Shown here piece after piece: positions 49,381 to 64,000 of a stretch of 64,000 nucleotides of DNA. The notes beneath the pieces were generated by a model, which was not told the origin of the DNA, made no database searches, and saw only the letters and a list, made by a program, of their open reading frames with translations. The position numbers were made by a program, and so were the translations under genes. Position 1 is the stretch's first letter; every line of letters starts with the position of its first letter. Source of the DNA: Polytrichum commune (taxonomy: Eukaryota > Streptophyta > Polytrichopsida > Polytrichales > Polytrichaceae); the NCBI GenBank assembly GCA_950295325.1, contig OX485805.1, positions 47,144,758 to 47,208,757 of the forward strand, read 5' to 3'.

Positions 49381-49814
49381 TGGTTACTAAGGTAGAATTA
49401 CCATATTAACCCGTTAACCACCCTCTAGCCGTGCACTAGACCACCGTCATAATGGTGAAATGCCATTTCTAAAACCGATCATGGCTCGGCGGCAATTTCA
49501 ATGCGTGTACACTTAGTGTAGTCAATGGGAGTCAAGTGTTAATGTACTCATGAGTTAACCGATTTAGGCGATGTTCTGTATGGAAATGTGGATTACCACG
49601 TTCGGTGTAGGGAGAATCTAGTGAACGAGTAGGGGTTTGGATAACTTTCCACTTTGAAAAATTGTAGCATTTTTTTGTATAGGACAGAATAATATGAAAC
49701 AACTTGCATTCTTCATGAATCCTTCTCGTCTACCTTGGAAAATTATCTCATGATTGTCAGACCAGATCTTCAATGCAAATCACCTTATTTTCATGGGTTA
49801 TGATATTTCTACCT
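49381..49814. other. intergenic, no gene seen
   Basis: No recognisable feature. Confidence 0.4.
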
Positions 49815-50055
49815 TATGAACCTTACGGCAGGACACCGGTGTCCCAAAGAAATCGGAGCCTCCTTAATGATTGATTTTGTGGTTGTAAGTGATCAAAAAT
49901 AAAAACCAACTTCAAACATCAAAGCGTGTACAAGACGTTGAGAGAATCTCAACGTTGTTTTGATCGCCTTCAACTCATCATTTTTGACGTCAACACGGGC
50001 TTTAGGGTTTAACCTGTCTATTATGGGACGCCAGTGTCCCGCCATAAGGTTCATA
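49815..50055. mobile_element. MITE with palindromic ends
   Basis: The left end TATGAACCTTACGGCAGGAC mirrors the right end, which reads TATGAACCTTATGGCGGGAC on the other strand. The left TIR contains the perfect palindrome GGACACCGGTGTCC at 49,831-49,844. A small hairpin, CGTTGAGAGAATCTCAACG, lies inside near 49,937-49,955. There is no protein and no sure target duplication. Confidence 0.6.
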
Positions 50056-51033
50056 TGTGTTTTGGTGTCCGTTTATTTTGTCGTAACTCTCATGCCATTG
50101 AATGATAGGTGTCTTGATAAGAGAAATAATTGAATAAGGGTTGTCTACGTTACATACACTAACCCATTAGGAAGGTGAAAATGTAGTTCATTGTTTTATA
50201 GCTTGAAAAATGGTTATTTTTAGATTATTTGATGCCATAATTGGCATCAAAACAATTGGATTGATCTAGTGGGGTTGAATTGGAATGAACTGGTCGTCAA
50301 CCTTACATAGATTTGTTGTTCCTATTATATCCCTTTCATCCTTAATGAATGAGTTTACATAGACGCCACAAACCCTCACAAGCCTTAGTGTTCGGAATGT
50401 AAGTATTAACCAAATACTAGATTTTAAGTAATCTAGACTTGTGCAAAAAAATTGGACATAATGAAGTTGTATGTGTACACTTCTACTAGCGAACTCTATG
50501 ATAGAAATGTCATGAACTAGTCTTAGGTGTAGATTATATATCTTGTTGTAGACATCTTCTACTTACACACATCTTGTGCTATTTGTGAAAAACACAGACT
50601 CAAAGTGACTATTTGACACATGCTTCTCACAACATGTATAATTAGGGGGTTCCATCATATTCTTCTTATTTCTTCTCCCAAAAATTATATGTTTTTGCAA
50701 TGTGCATGTCTATAATTTAGATGGCACAAAACATCTCAAAGGCATTCATGTTTTTGAACCAAGTTTTTGCCCATACTACCTTTTCAGTCCAACCAAAGCC
50801 TTTTATATTATGCAATATCCAAACTTCCTAAGTCTCCGTTGTTTGTAATAAATGAAACTTATAGTCAAAGTTTATATAGCATCATATAATTCGAAATAGC
50901 AAGTGACACTAAATACCAAGAATAATGTGTTTATGGGTATACAACATGTTATAGAAGCATGTTTGCAAAGAACTATTGGAAATGCGATGCACCTTTCACA
51001 GCATGAGCGGGGCATGAGCTTACGACAACATGG
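50056..51033. other. intergenic, no gene seen
   Basis: AT-rich DNA with no recognisable feature. Confidence 0.4.
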
Positions 51034-51035
51034 TA

Positions 51036-51925
51036 CAGTCAGGACTTTATAAGTGTTACCGCTATAAGCGTTATAATTTCATATATGTTAAGAAAATTTT
51101 ACTCCCCTACAAAAACACAATTGGTAAGACTAGTGAGTGTTATGTGTTAAGTGTTATAACATGCTCTACTTCCTTCTTTGTTAATTGCACCTTTATAAGT
51201 GTTAATTTTGAGAAAATCAAGGTAATAATATATGAGAGCATACATTTTAAACATGTAAGCTAGGCGCCTAGTAGAGGTTGATGAAGTTGCTACTCTCCTT
51301 CATCAATTGATGTTGTTGTCATCTGATAGTGAGATGGATGACATGATGAATGCTCATGAATACCTCAATTATGAGATGGAGTTTGAGTTAAACAACCCCT
51401 ATGAACCTACCGATGAGGAGTTTTTGGATATGAATTCCTCATAACATCAAGAAATTGATGTTGATGAGGTTATGGTTGATGTGGTAGAAGAAGTTGTAGG
51501 ATTGAGTGTTGATGAGCGTTCTCTAGAGACTTTGAAGAAATACTTTAAACAAAGACCAAATGATGCCCCCATCACACATCAAGAGCATTCAAGGACTCCG
51601 GAAGGAATCACCTCATCATGTGGAAGTTTCTCGTCAGACTACTATAGACTCTTTCTTTCGGTTAGTTTAGTTGGAAGAATCTCGTCAAGTTACTACTATA
51701 TAGGTTATTTCTTTCAATTAGTTTAGTTGAATTATGTACTATCATTTATGCTTTCATTCTTATTTTTATTAAATGTTATGTTCTCTATTTTCAGAAATTT
51801 TAAGTGTTATTTCTATAAATGTTCTTATTTATTGGTATGAATTCTATAAGTGTTATTTATTAAAATTCTATACATGTTGTTTTTTTTGCTACTCCCGACC
51901 TGTAACATTTACAGAGTCCTGACTG
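51036..51925 (+). mobile_element. pogo-like (Tc1/mariner) transposon relic
   Basis: The ends read CAGTCAGGACTTTATAAGTG and, from the right strand, CAGTCAGGACTCTGTAAATG. TA flanks both sides (51,034-51,035; 51,926-51,927). CAGT...TATAA termini and TA targets are typical of plant pogo/Emigrant elements. Inside, 51,280-51,620 encodes an acidic segment (SDSEMDDMMNAHEYLNYE, then EEVVGLSVDERSLETLKKYF). It resembles the C-terminal acidic and leucine-rich tail of pogo/CENP-B-type transposases. The frame has a stop at about 51,441, and the DDE core and DNA-binding domains are deleted. Confidence 0.65.
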
Positions 51926-51927
51926 TA

Positions 51928-52970
51928 GTTCAACATAACACCAACACCGGACTTATGAACACTCAAATGAGGGGGTTGATTATTTTTAGAACACGATTCT
52001 ATTAAGACTTTCAAGACCTCTTATTCACTGAGCCTTCCTAGAAGGTACTAGGAAATCAATGAACATAATGATAATCACCTAATTTCCTTACATGAAGATA
52101 TGATAACTTCAACGACCACTAGTTACGGATGAGCCCGTTGACTTTGAGAAATAACCAGTTGAAGTTCAAGACTGCAGGGAAATTACTGATCATTTTAGAG
52201 GAATCTACGAACTATTCCTCAAATTAATGAAGAAAAACCGAAAGATCACAAGATGTAACCGGTTGGGCTTGGAAACACTAGGAAATTGACCGATTATGCC
52301 CTAAAATCTCCCCGGACAATCTTATCATGGTACTCTGACATTCTAAGTGTTGGGAGTTCAATTAAAAGTTGACATATGGTTAATTAGGTGATCATGGATT
52401 ATGTGGTAGAAAGGGAATTTTGTATATAAGTATACAAGCATACGTATTTCTCATCCGTCCAACATAAAAACTTGACTCCTTATAGGTTTGTTGTCAATTT
52501 ATTTTGAATGACTTCGAGTACATTAATTCGGGGTCTTTGAAGCTTATTCTAGTGTCAAATCAACTAAAGAAAACATCCTATGGGTTGTGTATTATTTCAA
52601 GGCTTTTATGTTGGACGAATGAGAGGTACATTTGTATACAATAACTCCCTCTCTTCAGGTTACGTGCTTGAGACCAAGAGCATCTTCCCTTGGATGGGGG
52701 GCATGTATCGCCTCATGCAGTCCTATTAGTCGTTGGCCAGCTGATCTTCGGTTGGTTTTTGGATAGGCAATCCTCGGGGGGGGGGGGGGGGGAGGAAAAA
52801 AGGAACACCCATATTATGCATTGGTGTGAATGTGAGCCTATTATTCTTATATTGATCATGGTTAGCTATGATGCAAGATAAGGTGTTGTGCTTTCCTTTC
52901 AGGAGATGAGTTCAAAGGGAGGGGGGGGGGGGGAAGACGGATGTTTTGTTATTCTCTAATTCTCTTTTTG
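51928..52970. other. intergenic with two long G runs
   Basis: 17 consecutive G at 52,776-52,792 and 13 at 52,921-52,933. No gene is seen. Confidence 0.5.
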
Positions 52971-52971
52971 T

Positions 52972-53425
52972 TTAGGATAAGGCATGTGAGATATTTAATG
53001 GTGTTTTGGTGTATGTTTTTTCATGAGATTTTTTAATGGTGTGATTTGGGATGGTGAGTTTATTAAGCTTTCTTATGGAGTGTCCGTGTATGGCTCCTCT
53101 ACCTTTGGTTGTGACGATTATGAGGGAGTTTACTTTCCATCTATTGTTTTGAAATGTATTTATTAATGGGTCATATTTAGTGTGTTTTTGTTCAAGGGTT
53201 TGTTTGGAAAACCTATTATGGCAATATGTGAATTCCATGAATTGGAGTGTGTGCGTGGGAGAGGGGGTAATTGGTATTTGGCTTTGGGGGTTCCTATTAT
53301 GCATAGGATGGCAACTCTTAGTTTTGGTGGACATTGACATGGTGGGTGTGTGCAAGTGCATATAAGTACCCAATCTGAACTTGTTGAGTCGGGCATGTTG
53401 TTATCAAAGTGTTCAGAGACATTGT
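52972..53425 (-). pseudogene. second, 5'-truncated LINE copy: restriction-like endonuclease remnant
   Basis: Minus-strand frames match the last part of the LINE at about 13,130-13,560. Matching pieces are SDWVLICTCTHPPCQC, then LCIIGTPK, then QFMEFTYCHNRFSKQT, KHTKYDPLINTFQNNRW and GRGAIHGHSI. One frameshift separates the first and second pieces. The catalytic RPD of the large copy reads RVA here, so the nuclease is inactive. Sequence 3' of the stop does not match the 3' UTR at 13,616-13,770, so this is probably a different subfamily. It shares the A+C bias on its coding strand. Confidence 0.8.
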
Positions 53426-54936
53426 TGACTCAACCATTTTATCCTAATTGTCCAAACCCTTGGCAAGGTAACCTCCACCCCACCCCACTCCAATTTGCTC
53501 CCTAAGAAAATCATGGGTGTGCTTTAGCAAACCCTACCTCCCTTAAGGGTCGTTGGCATGCAACTACTGACTAGCACATAGGATGGCGGGTACAAAGCTT
53601 CCAAGACAAAATCGTTTGCCTTGGCCTTGAGGGTTAACCTCTTATGAGCCTTGAGTTGGAAGGCATTTATTGCATTTTGAAGTAATTGCCAACATTTCTC
53701 CTTGAGTGAGAAAATATGTTGATGCTTGTTGATGTCAAAATAGGAAGGCTCAGAAGAAAGTTGCAAGAAACTTGAGGAAAAATTTAGAATCACCAACTTT
53801 GACGACTGAGTGTCAATTATGTCAATGGCAACAAGGACATGGAGATGTCAATTCAAATGGGCCATTGATTTATGAACTGGCTCAAACCGGATGAGGTGCC
53901 GTTGTCTCCAATCACTTACCTACACAAAATATTGCGTTTATTTTCATGTACTATTTGAAATTATGCAATGCTATAACTATTTATTGTATATCTCATTTTT
54001 TACCAACAAAGGTCACATTGGTTGTTTGGTCATTATAGAACACTCGCATCTTTACTTGGTAAAAATTTACATTAATAATAAAAAGATGTAGCGTTTTGTA
54101 ACTCAAAATTGTAAGTGATATTTAAATATCATATTTAGTACAGTCCTTTGTGGTGGTTAGGCACCTTGGCTGAGTTAACCATGCCATAACACCAGCCAAT
54201 TGTAATGGTAAAGATAATGGCGCTTACCATTGGTTCCAGAGGTTATTCAACCTTCTGTGAGCACTAGATAAGTCTCCCCAACCTTACATTAGTGTCGATA
54301 ACATAAACCTATGTTGCTAGCAGTATTATGCTTGTAGATTCCAGTGGAATGAGGTGTGAGCAGTTGAAGAAGCAGTTTTGATACTGGAAGCCTGCACACA
54401 ACAATAGATCCAATGCAGTAATCTTCAGTACATATTACTGATGGCATGCTGCGGAGACAGAGAAGTGACTCAGTACTCCAAGACTGATGTGCTGGGCTTA
54501 GTAATTAGTCAGGTAAGGGAAAGCCACCATGGAAATGTAATCTTTAAGGAACAGCCTTGGGCTTGATTTTGTCAGAGTTTTTAAAGTTCACCGTTTAAGA
54601 TCCTCAAGTCTATCAAAGCTTGCAAGATAACGAAGATGGGTCCACTGTATTGTTCAACTACAAAGAATGAATTGCCAGACACTGGTTTTCTACAGGACAG
54701 CTTTGACTGAACACGCCTCATTTGAGACCAGAAAACTGCGACATGCACGTGAACTAAAATGGACATCATGAATGGTGAGACTTCATCCTCTTTTACTGAT
54801 TGTGTTGTTTCTGGATGGACAAGGTTCTGTAAAAACCTTGAAAATGGTCTTTTGTGACAAACGACTGGTGGGAGTCTTAACACCATAGTAAATGTACACC
54901 CTTACAGATAATTCCCCTAGAGCCATAATGACTACC
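53426..54936. other. intergenic, 3' of the GluBP gene
   Basis: No gene is recognised. A minus frame at 53,524-53,796 (90 codons) matches nothing I know. The part above about 54,300 is likely 3' UTR of the next gene. Confidence 0.4.
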
Positions 54937-57900
54937 CTAAACTTCCACGGTTGCGAGTACTGTTTCTGAAGGTATAATCGTTATGTCGGAAGGGGCAAGA
55001 TTGCGCTCCTGTTCCCAAGCTAATTGGGCCAGGATTGTGAGTGACGACCGTGCATCTCTCTCATCCACAACTTCCCGACGGAATGGAATTCGAATTTCCA
55101 GTATATTTTGAGGATTTTTAGTGAGCACCCGTAAGTCGAATCCAAGCCTGTCCACCCATGTCATACTGGCTTCTTCCAACTGCATCAACAACCAGCAATG
55201 TCAAAAGTATCAGCACCTAGGGATGGACTGAAAAGAGTATCTCACATTTGTAAGTATAGAACTTCATAAATAGAGCTGCTTACAAGGATAACCATATTAT
55301 TTACAACACGCAAAGGATAAAAGATGCTGAAGATTCATTTGTAATCTCTACATACAGTAACCAAAAGACATGTATACAAACCAGCGAGATTAATCAAGAG
55401 ATTGGGATGTTCACAATCTTGACAGTACCTAGACCAAATGGGATTGTGACAGGTTGGGGGGGAGGGGGGTGAACATTTTCTAGGTGCAACTATGTGTTTC
55501 ATAAGATATCCGGTATCCCAAGCTCTAGAGTATTGTAAAACTTTTTCACAAGATTGCATATGGGTGATAGCATTATGTCATTAGACTCTGTCTGATAAAG
55601 AATAGGGAAAGTTCCACTAATGTAACACTCCATAGGTAATCAGATCTCCACTGCTATGTGAGAAACAAAAGCATATGCTAAGTAGACTCTGAGAGAATAG
55701 CTTAGAAGATGTCAGCCAAGGTCTAGGACAAACCTCTGCATTCAATTGCACATATACGAGACAAAACCGACGAATGTCTTCCCAATGATTTCGATTCATG
55801 TCTTCGACAATTTTCTTGGCGCACTCTCTTAGAGGATCAGCTGAAGCAGCCCGGTAATCTGGACCTGTTACCCAAATCTCCTCCTAAGACATAGACCACA
55901 GAAGTACATTAGAGTACTGCATAGAGTGTGAGTGTGCAATGTAAACAAAGGTCTCTGCATCAACAGAAGAACATTAAATAAAATTGAGCATGTCCACATA
56001 ATCGATACTGAATCCTGTGATTGAAAGGTTACAAAGGTTGCTTTAAGCGCTTGACCTCACCTCACCCATGTCTGGAGATTGTAGTACACACTCTACATTC
56101 ATTGTGTAAAGGACATACTCATGTATCTGCTCCTTGCCAAACCTTCTCTCCCAAGCAATGTCCAGCCTCTGATGACAAACATAAACAATTCACATGTGAG
56201 CTATTCAATCACTGCTCAATGACGCAGACCAGCAGGATTGAGATCTTCAAACATCATTGTTGATATCCATGTCAATTCTCCACCTTGGTTACTAATACTG
56301 TCAGCCAAACCCTAATACTACAGTCAGTTGAAGCTTCAGCATTGAACCCTTTATTTGGTGTCTAGTGCAATGATACCAAGGCATATATGATGCTCAACAT
56401 TGAATCCTACATAGAACCTACATTCCGGCACGACACTAAATATTGTATTTAGTATTACCGGTATTTTATGTCACTGTGGTAACTTTTCTAATGACACTTC
56501 TTAATGAGTAAGTTTCCAAATATTGTCTTTCCAAATTACTTTACTTCATCCACTTTTAGTTTGGTATATTCTATATCCTAACATTTCTGTAATGTAACAT
56601 TGTCATGGATGAAAATTTGGATGAAAATCCACATAGTAAGTGACAGTAATTGCAGCATTGAAATTCTATAATGCCCAAAAGTTTCACAAAGAATGACAAA
56701 TACTGTTAAGTTTACATTTAGTATACTGACACTACTCGTGCGGTTCACAAATAATATTTAGTGTCAGTGACACTACACAGGCAGTTTACAATAAATATCG
56801 AGCAAGACAATCAGAATTGGTGACACTAATACAATATTTACTGTAGTAAAGATGAAACAGAGTGCCCTCTTAGGTACTCCCTATTTTGAGTATGTAGACC
56901 AAAAAACTCAAGCAAGTGCACTGGAGATTTTGTTATGCAAACCAGCATCATTCCTTGATGCTCACACAGATAATGCTCAAAATTGTGGTCTATATTAAAA
57001 ACTTCCTTTCCAAACCAGCATAACAAAAGCCTCAAGTCTGCTCCAGAGGTAGAAAGTTGTGGTGAAAAAGTAATTATCTACAGAGGTGTCTACTGAACAC
57101 CTTGAATTTATTCTGATGAGCATGTTACAGACTTAGAATGGCACATTGGTAAGAAGGATGTTTGAGAGCTGACGTACATCCTTGAGCTTCTCATCTTCAA
57201 CTTTCAGAATGTGTCCTTGCAATGTGCATTGTGGTTTTCGCCGACCTGGTTGCTCCAGCTGCACTCCCCAAACGAATGTCACCCACACCCATCACAGTTT
57301 CCTATTAAAAATTTGTCAATGGTCAGTATATTGCAACTTCCTTCCATACTACAGGTCATTAAATTCAGAAGCCATGCACCAAGAGTGATATGAAGACCAC
57401 ATGTGTGTTTGCGAGCCTGGTAGACATCAAGATGCCAGGCAAAATTCAATTAGTCTAAATTTCAATAACAGTTTCTATTTCATTGGAGTTGGAATAATGA
57501 GTTGTTTGGTAGGAGGACTCAGAGCGAGAGAGTGAGAAACCCTCGATATTCGGATTCCTACTTCCAACAGCATCCTCCACCAATGCCATCGACAACCATC
57601 ACTATTTCAATCAAAACTGGTGTTAAAGGTGGATATCCTTCAAGGGGTTTCCTAAAAGTCGCTAGACCAGTCAATACCTGCTCCAGCGGAAACATGTAGA
57701 CGACTGGAACCCCAAGAAAGAAGGACGAATTTGCGGAGGGAGGGACAGCTGGAGGGGAGAATCAAAAAGGAGGAGGACGACTATTCAGAACGAGGGAGTG
57801 AGGTAAATGGTCGATATCCTTCAACATCCTTTCTCACAGTCCAGTTCGCTGAATTCAGAAGCTACTCAGCAAGAGTGATAGGAAGACAGCATGTGTGTTT

Positions 57901-58745
57901 GCCGGCCTTGCAGACATGACACCATCAATATGCTGAGCCAAATTCACTCAAACCCTTCCCAGAAAGGGTTACCTACATTTCGCTGAACCAGCCGTTCCAG
58001 CTGAAACACATAGATGACTGCTAACCTCAGAAATAAAGAAGGAAGGAAGCACTTGAAATAAAGAAGGAAGCACTTGCGGAGGGAGAGACGACAGCTGGAG
58101 AAGAGACTGCAAAGAGGAAAAGGAGGAGGAGGAAGATTCAGAGCGACAGATAGTGAGGGAAAACCCTCGAAATTCAGGTTCCTAAGTTTTGACTTTGCCA
58201 ATTTCGCCAATCCACGCCAACATTCACCCGAATTGCCTACTCACCTGCACGTGCAAGCTGCATCGGCTATCCTTGTGCACGTGCTGCGTGTGGAGCGCCT
58301 CGCCTTGCAAGCGCAACACGGGGTTTCCCTCCGTGTCCACGGCGAACCGAACCTCGGTGCCCATAGGCCACCCTTCCTCGGACAACGTCGACAGCGTCCC
58401 TTCCGCGCACACCTCCACCACCGTCCTCGCCCCCTCGGCTGGCGTGGGCCTCAACAACATCCTCGGTTGCTGCTGCTGCTGCCCTTCTACTGTTCCTTCC
58501 CCGATTCCTCTCTCCGCCATAGCCATCGCCATAGCCACCGCCACCACCCCACATTGCGCCGTCTCCTTCCTCCTTCCTCCTCCTCGCCACGCGGCCACGG
58601 ATCTCCCTCCAACCCTGCAAGACGCAGCCGCAGCAGCAGTGACTCTCGCCGTCCTCGACACACCGGTAGTTTCAATTGCAGTGATGCTGTTGCGTACTCC
58701 TCCGCCGCAACAGGGATGATGGACCAGCCCCTCCATGGCCGCCAT
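54937..58745 (-). CDS. PGR7: glutamyl-tRNA reductase-binding protein, chloroplastic (PGR7/GluBP type)
   Basis: Five exons on the minus strand: 58,745-58,245; 57,258-57,178; 56,168-56,061; 55,883-55,734; 55,179-54,937. All introns are phase 0 and give 360 residues. The Arabidopsis homologue (At3g21200) binds glutamyl-tRNA reductase at plastid membranes and so tunes the first step of tetrapyrrole synthesis. Matching segments are GTLSTLSEEGWPMGTEVRFA (exon 1), the SLHVQLEQ junction and KPQCTLQG (exons 1-2), WERRFGKEQ (exon 3), IWVTGPDYRAASADPLRE (exon 4), and TWVDRLGFDLRVL with SSLTILAQLAWE (exon 5). The fold is a split barrel plus a DUF2470-type domain. The first 90 or so residues are Ala/Arg/Ser-rich with no membrane segment, a transit peptide. 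I chose ATG 58,745; a second ATG follows three codons later. Confidence 0.9.
56431..56846 (+). mobile_element. MITE-like repeat, copy 2 (uninterrupted), in GluBP intron 2
   Basis: The left end CGACACTAAATATTGTATTT and the right strand CTACAGTAAATATTGTATTA form the TIR. It is the sister of 760-1,250 and retains the empty site (GACACTACACAGGCAG near 56,767) where that copy carries a CACTA-like MITE. It lies in the intron between exons 2 and 3 (56,169-57,177). No protein is encoded. Confidence 0.65.
57355..58190. repeat. diverged internal duplications in GluBP intron 1
   Basis: Blocks recur in the same order. AAGAGTGATATGAAGACC (57,381) recurs as AAGAGTGATAGGAAGACA (57,870). GAGTGAGAAACCCTCGATAT (57,530) recurs near 57,795 and as GTGAGGGAAAACCCTCGAAA (58,152). 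GCGGAGGGAGGGACAGCTGG (57,733) recurs as GCGGAGGGAGAGACGACAGC (58,077). Two to three degenerate units of about 300-480 bp fill most of the 986-bp intron. Confidence 0.6.
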
Positions 58746-59675
58746 CGATCCGTAGACCTTCAATCGACCGTCAGGCCACTACTCTTCTTCTGATGGGTCT
58801 TCGTTCTTTGGTTTCCTTCTTGTCGTATGAGTCCTTGTTCAGCTTCCGATGGCTTGTTGGACCTGCGATGAAAGCCTGAGCTTCGAGCGAACCCGAAGCA
58901 CACTTACCACCGTGGCTGCATTTCCTTATCCACAAATCTGTGCAAAGCGATGAGATGATCCGGCTTCCGCTAAAGAGGATTGAATCTGCCAGGTTTCCCG
59001 GCTCCTCCCCTCCCGGCCTCCGCATTTTGGAGGCTTCTGCCTGCCAATCGTAAGGGCCACTTCACACACGAGCCAAGGGCCGTGACCGTGAAATTGTGAG
59101 AGCCCAAAAAGAAAGTGTCCAAAGGCCGTCCCACGGCACCTCCAAAATCATGTAGAGTAGAGGTGCCCATACCCGGTCACTTAAGAGATTATGCATCAGA
59201 TCTAGGGAAGTATAAGGTGGGGCAATTTTTTCCCATTCATGAAGATAGAATTCGGGAGGACTACAAAAAAAGTTTGATAATTCTATTCCTTAACTTGAAA
59301 TTATTGTGATTTTTTAAAGTCAAAAGTTGATTCGAACATATTACCAATGTCTAGAGTTTGTCATAACCGCTCGTTTTGACCGCTTGTTTTTTGTCACTTT
59401 AGCACTCAAATTGGGGACATGTGTCACAACACTATTGGTTTTAGCTTGATGGAAATTCAGTTCCAACTTTATCTAAATCATGTCACCCTATAGGTTTTCG
59501 ATGGGGTCTTGATCGGGTATACACGCCTCTACTTTAGTGTGGTCATGGGCCCTCAAGTGTAGTGTGAATTCATATGTGACCGGGCCGTCAATTATCCATT
59601 GTTTCGTCAAATTCATATGTGAACCCCAAGCAGGTTTGCAGACAATGCTAACATGAAGAACATAAGAACCAAATG

Positions 59676-59718
<43 letters not shown>

Positions 59719-61109
59719 GTCCCCTTTACTTAAAAGTTTTAATTTCATTTAGAATTTGATTTTTCTTTTATTTCTCTATTTAACCCCTAACTTCCCAAGC
59801 AACCCATTTTGGGTTGATGGATGATTTATTCCCTACATTAACCCCACCTAACTCATTCATCCACAATCTAAATGACTATAAACACCAAGCCAACATGGAC
59901 ATCTCCATATTAGACACATAAGCCGTGCAATTTGGAGATGATTAGAATGTGGAAAAACATGTCAAAGTGGGAAGTGGTTATGTTATGTTGTGCTAGGAGC
60001 TCATGTGAGGGTGTCAATTCCAATCAATGGTTGCCATTCCAATACAAACTTTGCATGAACAACAACAATGTTTATTTTGGTAAAAGTGAGATATTTTCTA
60101 ATGTTCATGTAAAAACAACCTTGTGCTCACATAGACTGTTTCGTTATTTGGACAAATTTTGATTTTTAGGGAATTCTTTGCATATATGTGGTTAGAAATA
60201 TGGGACATTTTACATGCTTCAAGTGCAAGGTGATTAGCTTGTCATGGTTTACACATTTTGACATGAGAATTTGTGGAGGTGCTCTCAACAATTGAGTTGT
60301 TCCCATCTAGTGAATCACACAAGCATTTTGCTCAATTTGTAGGTGAATTTAATTGGTCAAAGGTCTTCTCTTGGGGGATAAAATATGGCATTTTCTTGTA
60401 CATCTCCTCCTTCAATTGCTATAACATTAAAATTCAAAGGGTTATTCATGCCCGTATGTCTTCTCAAAAATAGTTCATCTCCTATGTTTCAAGATCCTGC
60501 AGATATATCCCATTTTAACCTCAAACTTGTCCATGAAAATTCCACAAGCAACATTGAGTGAAATGCACTCAAACCAACCCTTTCAAAGGCTTGGGAAGTT
60601 AAGGGGTTAATTTCTACAAGGGAGACTCGAATGTGCTTGATGGTGGACGGATACGTATGAATTTCAAGAGAATCTTTCTCTCGGCTCGAAGAAGTTAGCG
60701 AGCTTCATATCACCATCTGCTAACTTACGTTAAGTTAGTGTCGCAGGATGCACTCACACACCTAGCTTGAAGAATTCGGAGTTCCTGTGAGGAATCATTC
60801 GCCAGGGAAAAGCTTAATGATTTACTGCATCATATTACAGTAGGAATTTGGATTTTGGGTTTGGCCATTTGGGTGTGTTGCACGTTTCGACGAACATCTA
60901 GTTCGCGGCTTTATTACAGAAAGATTGTGGGTTCGAGGTGCAGTGTTACATTTTCGACAAACATCAAGAGCTGCATTCTCTTACAGTAAGATTGTGGGAT
61001 TTGGGTGTGTCGCATTTTCGAGGAACACCAAATTTTCCCGTTACCTATTCATCCTGATTAGGTAGCCCTCGGACATTCTGGCGTTTTCTATCTTTCTGTC
61101 TCTCTCGCC
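58746..61109. other. intergenic between divergent GluBP and FAD oxidoreductase genes
   Basis: This interval holds both presumed promoters. A compound microsatellite (CT at 59,676-59,700, then AC at 59,701-59,718) is present. A plus frame at 59,115-59,309 (PGHLRDYASDLGKYKVGQFF) has no family I recognise. No TATA box could be assigned with confidence. Confidence 0.45.

Positions 61110-64000
<2,891 letters not shown>

Noticed and set aside
49005-49409. Overlapping frames of 70-150 codons on both strands
   Set aside because: GC-rich upstream DNA gives open frames in several phases; there are no motifs and no splice context.
53524-53796. 90-codon minus-strand frame
   Set aside because: No known family, no splice or promoter context; left as intergenic.
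58074-58793. 239-codon plus-strand frame
   Set aside because: Antisense to GluBP exon 1, which is conserved across plants; composition explains the open frame.

Overview
This is nuclear DNA of a land plant: spliced genes with GT/GC-AG introns, plastid-targeted proteins, a DUO1-type MYB and many plant-style MITEs. The species cannot be fixed from the sequence. The low gene density and a LINE unlike the L1 and RTE types usual in flowering plants make a non-flowering lineage (bryophyte, lycophyte, fern or gymnosperm) a reasonable but unproven guess.

Layout. 1-5,200 is gene-poor DNA with small DNA-transposon relics. About 5,200-13,770 is one nearly full-length LINE on the + strand with extreme strand asymmetry (A+C rich, G+T poor). 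It carries an AP-type endonuclease, reverse transcriptase, RNase H, a CCHC knuckle and a C-terminal PD-(D/E)XK restriction-like endonuclease. This dual-endonuclease architecture is the one described for Dualen/RandI elements of green algae. The element is dead: stops, one frameshift and a 414-bp MITE. 13,770-20,650 is intergenic with two TIR elements.

20,653-34,960 is a gene island. A DUO1-like R2R3-MYB (+, 4 exons) faces a 13-exon ATRIP/SUV2 homologue (-). 35,100-46,700 is a transposon graveyard: a PIF/Harbinger relic, and a Ty3/gypsy chromovirus 3' end whose chromodomain is split by another element.

46,780-48,883 encodes a plastid rubredoxin-like protein (-). 49,800-53,450 holds more transposons, including a pogo-like relic and a degenerate second copy of the LINE 3' end. 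54,937-58,745 encodes a glutamyl-tRNA reductase-binding protein (PGR7/GluBP type, -). From 61,110 past the right edge runs a plastid-type FAD-dependent oxidoreductase (+).

The host genes are unrelated housekeeping or developmental functions: sperm-cell differentiation, ATR checkpoint signalling, plastid electron transfer, tetrapyrrole synthesis control and an FAD oxidase. Nothing suggests co-regulation. Exon limits were derived by reading splice sites and checking that every phase closes. Family assignments rest on recalled family motifs, not on database searches.
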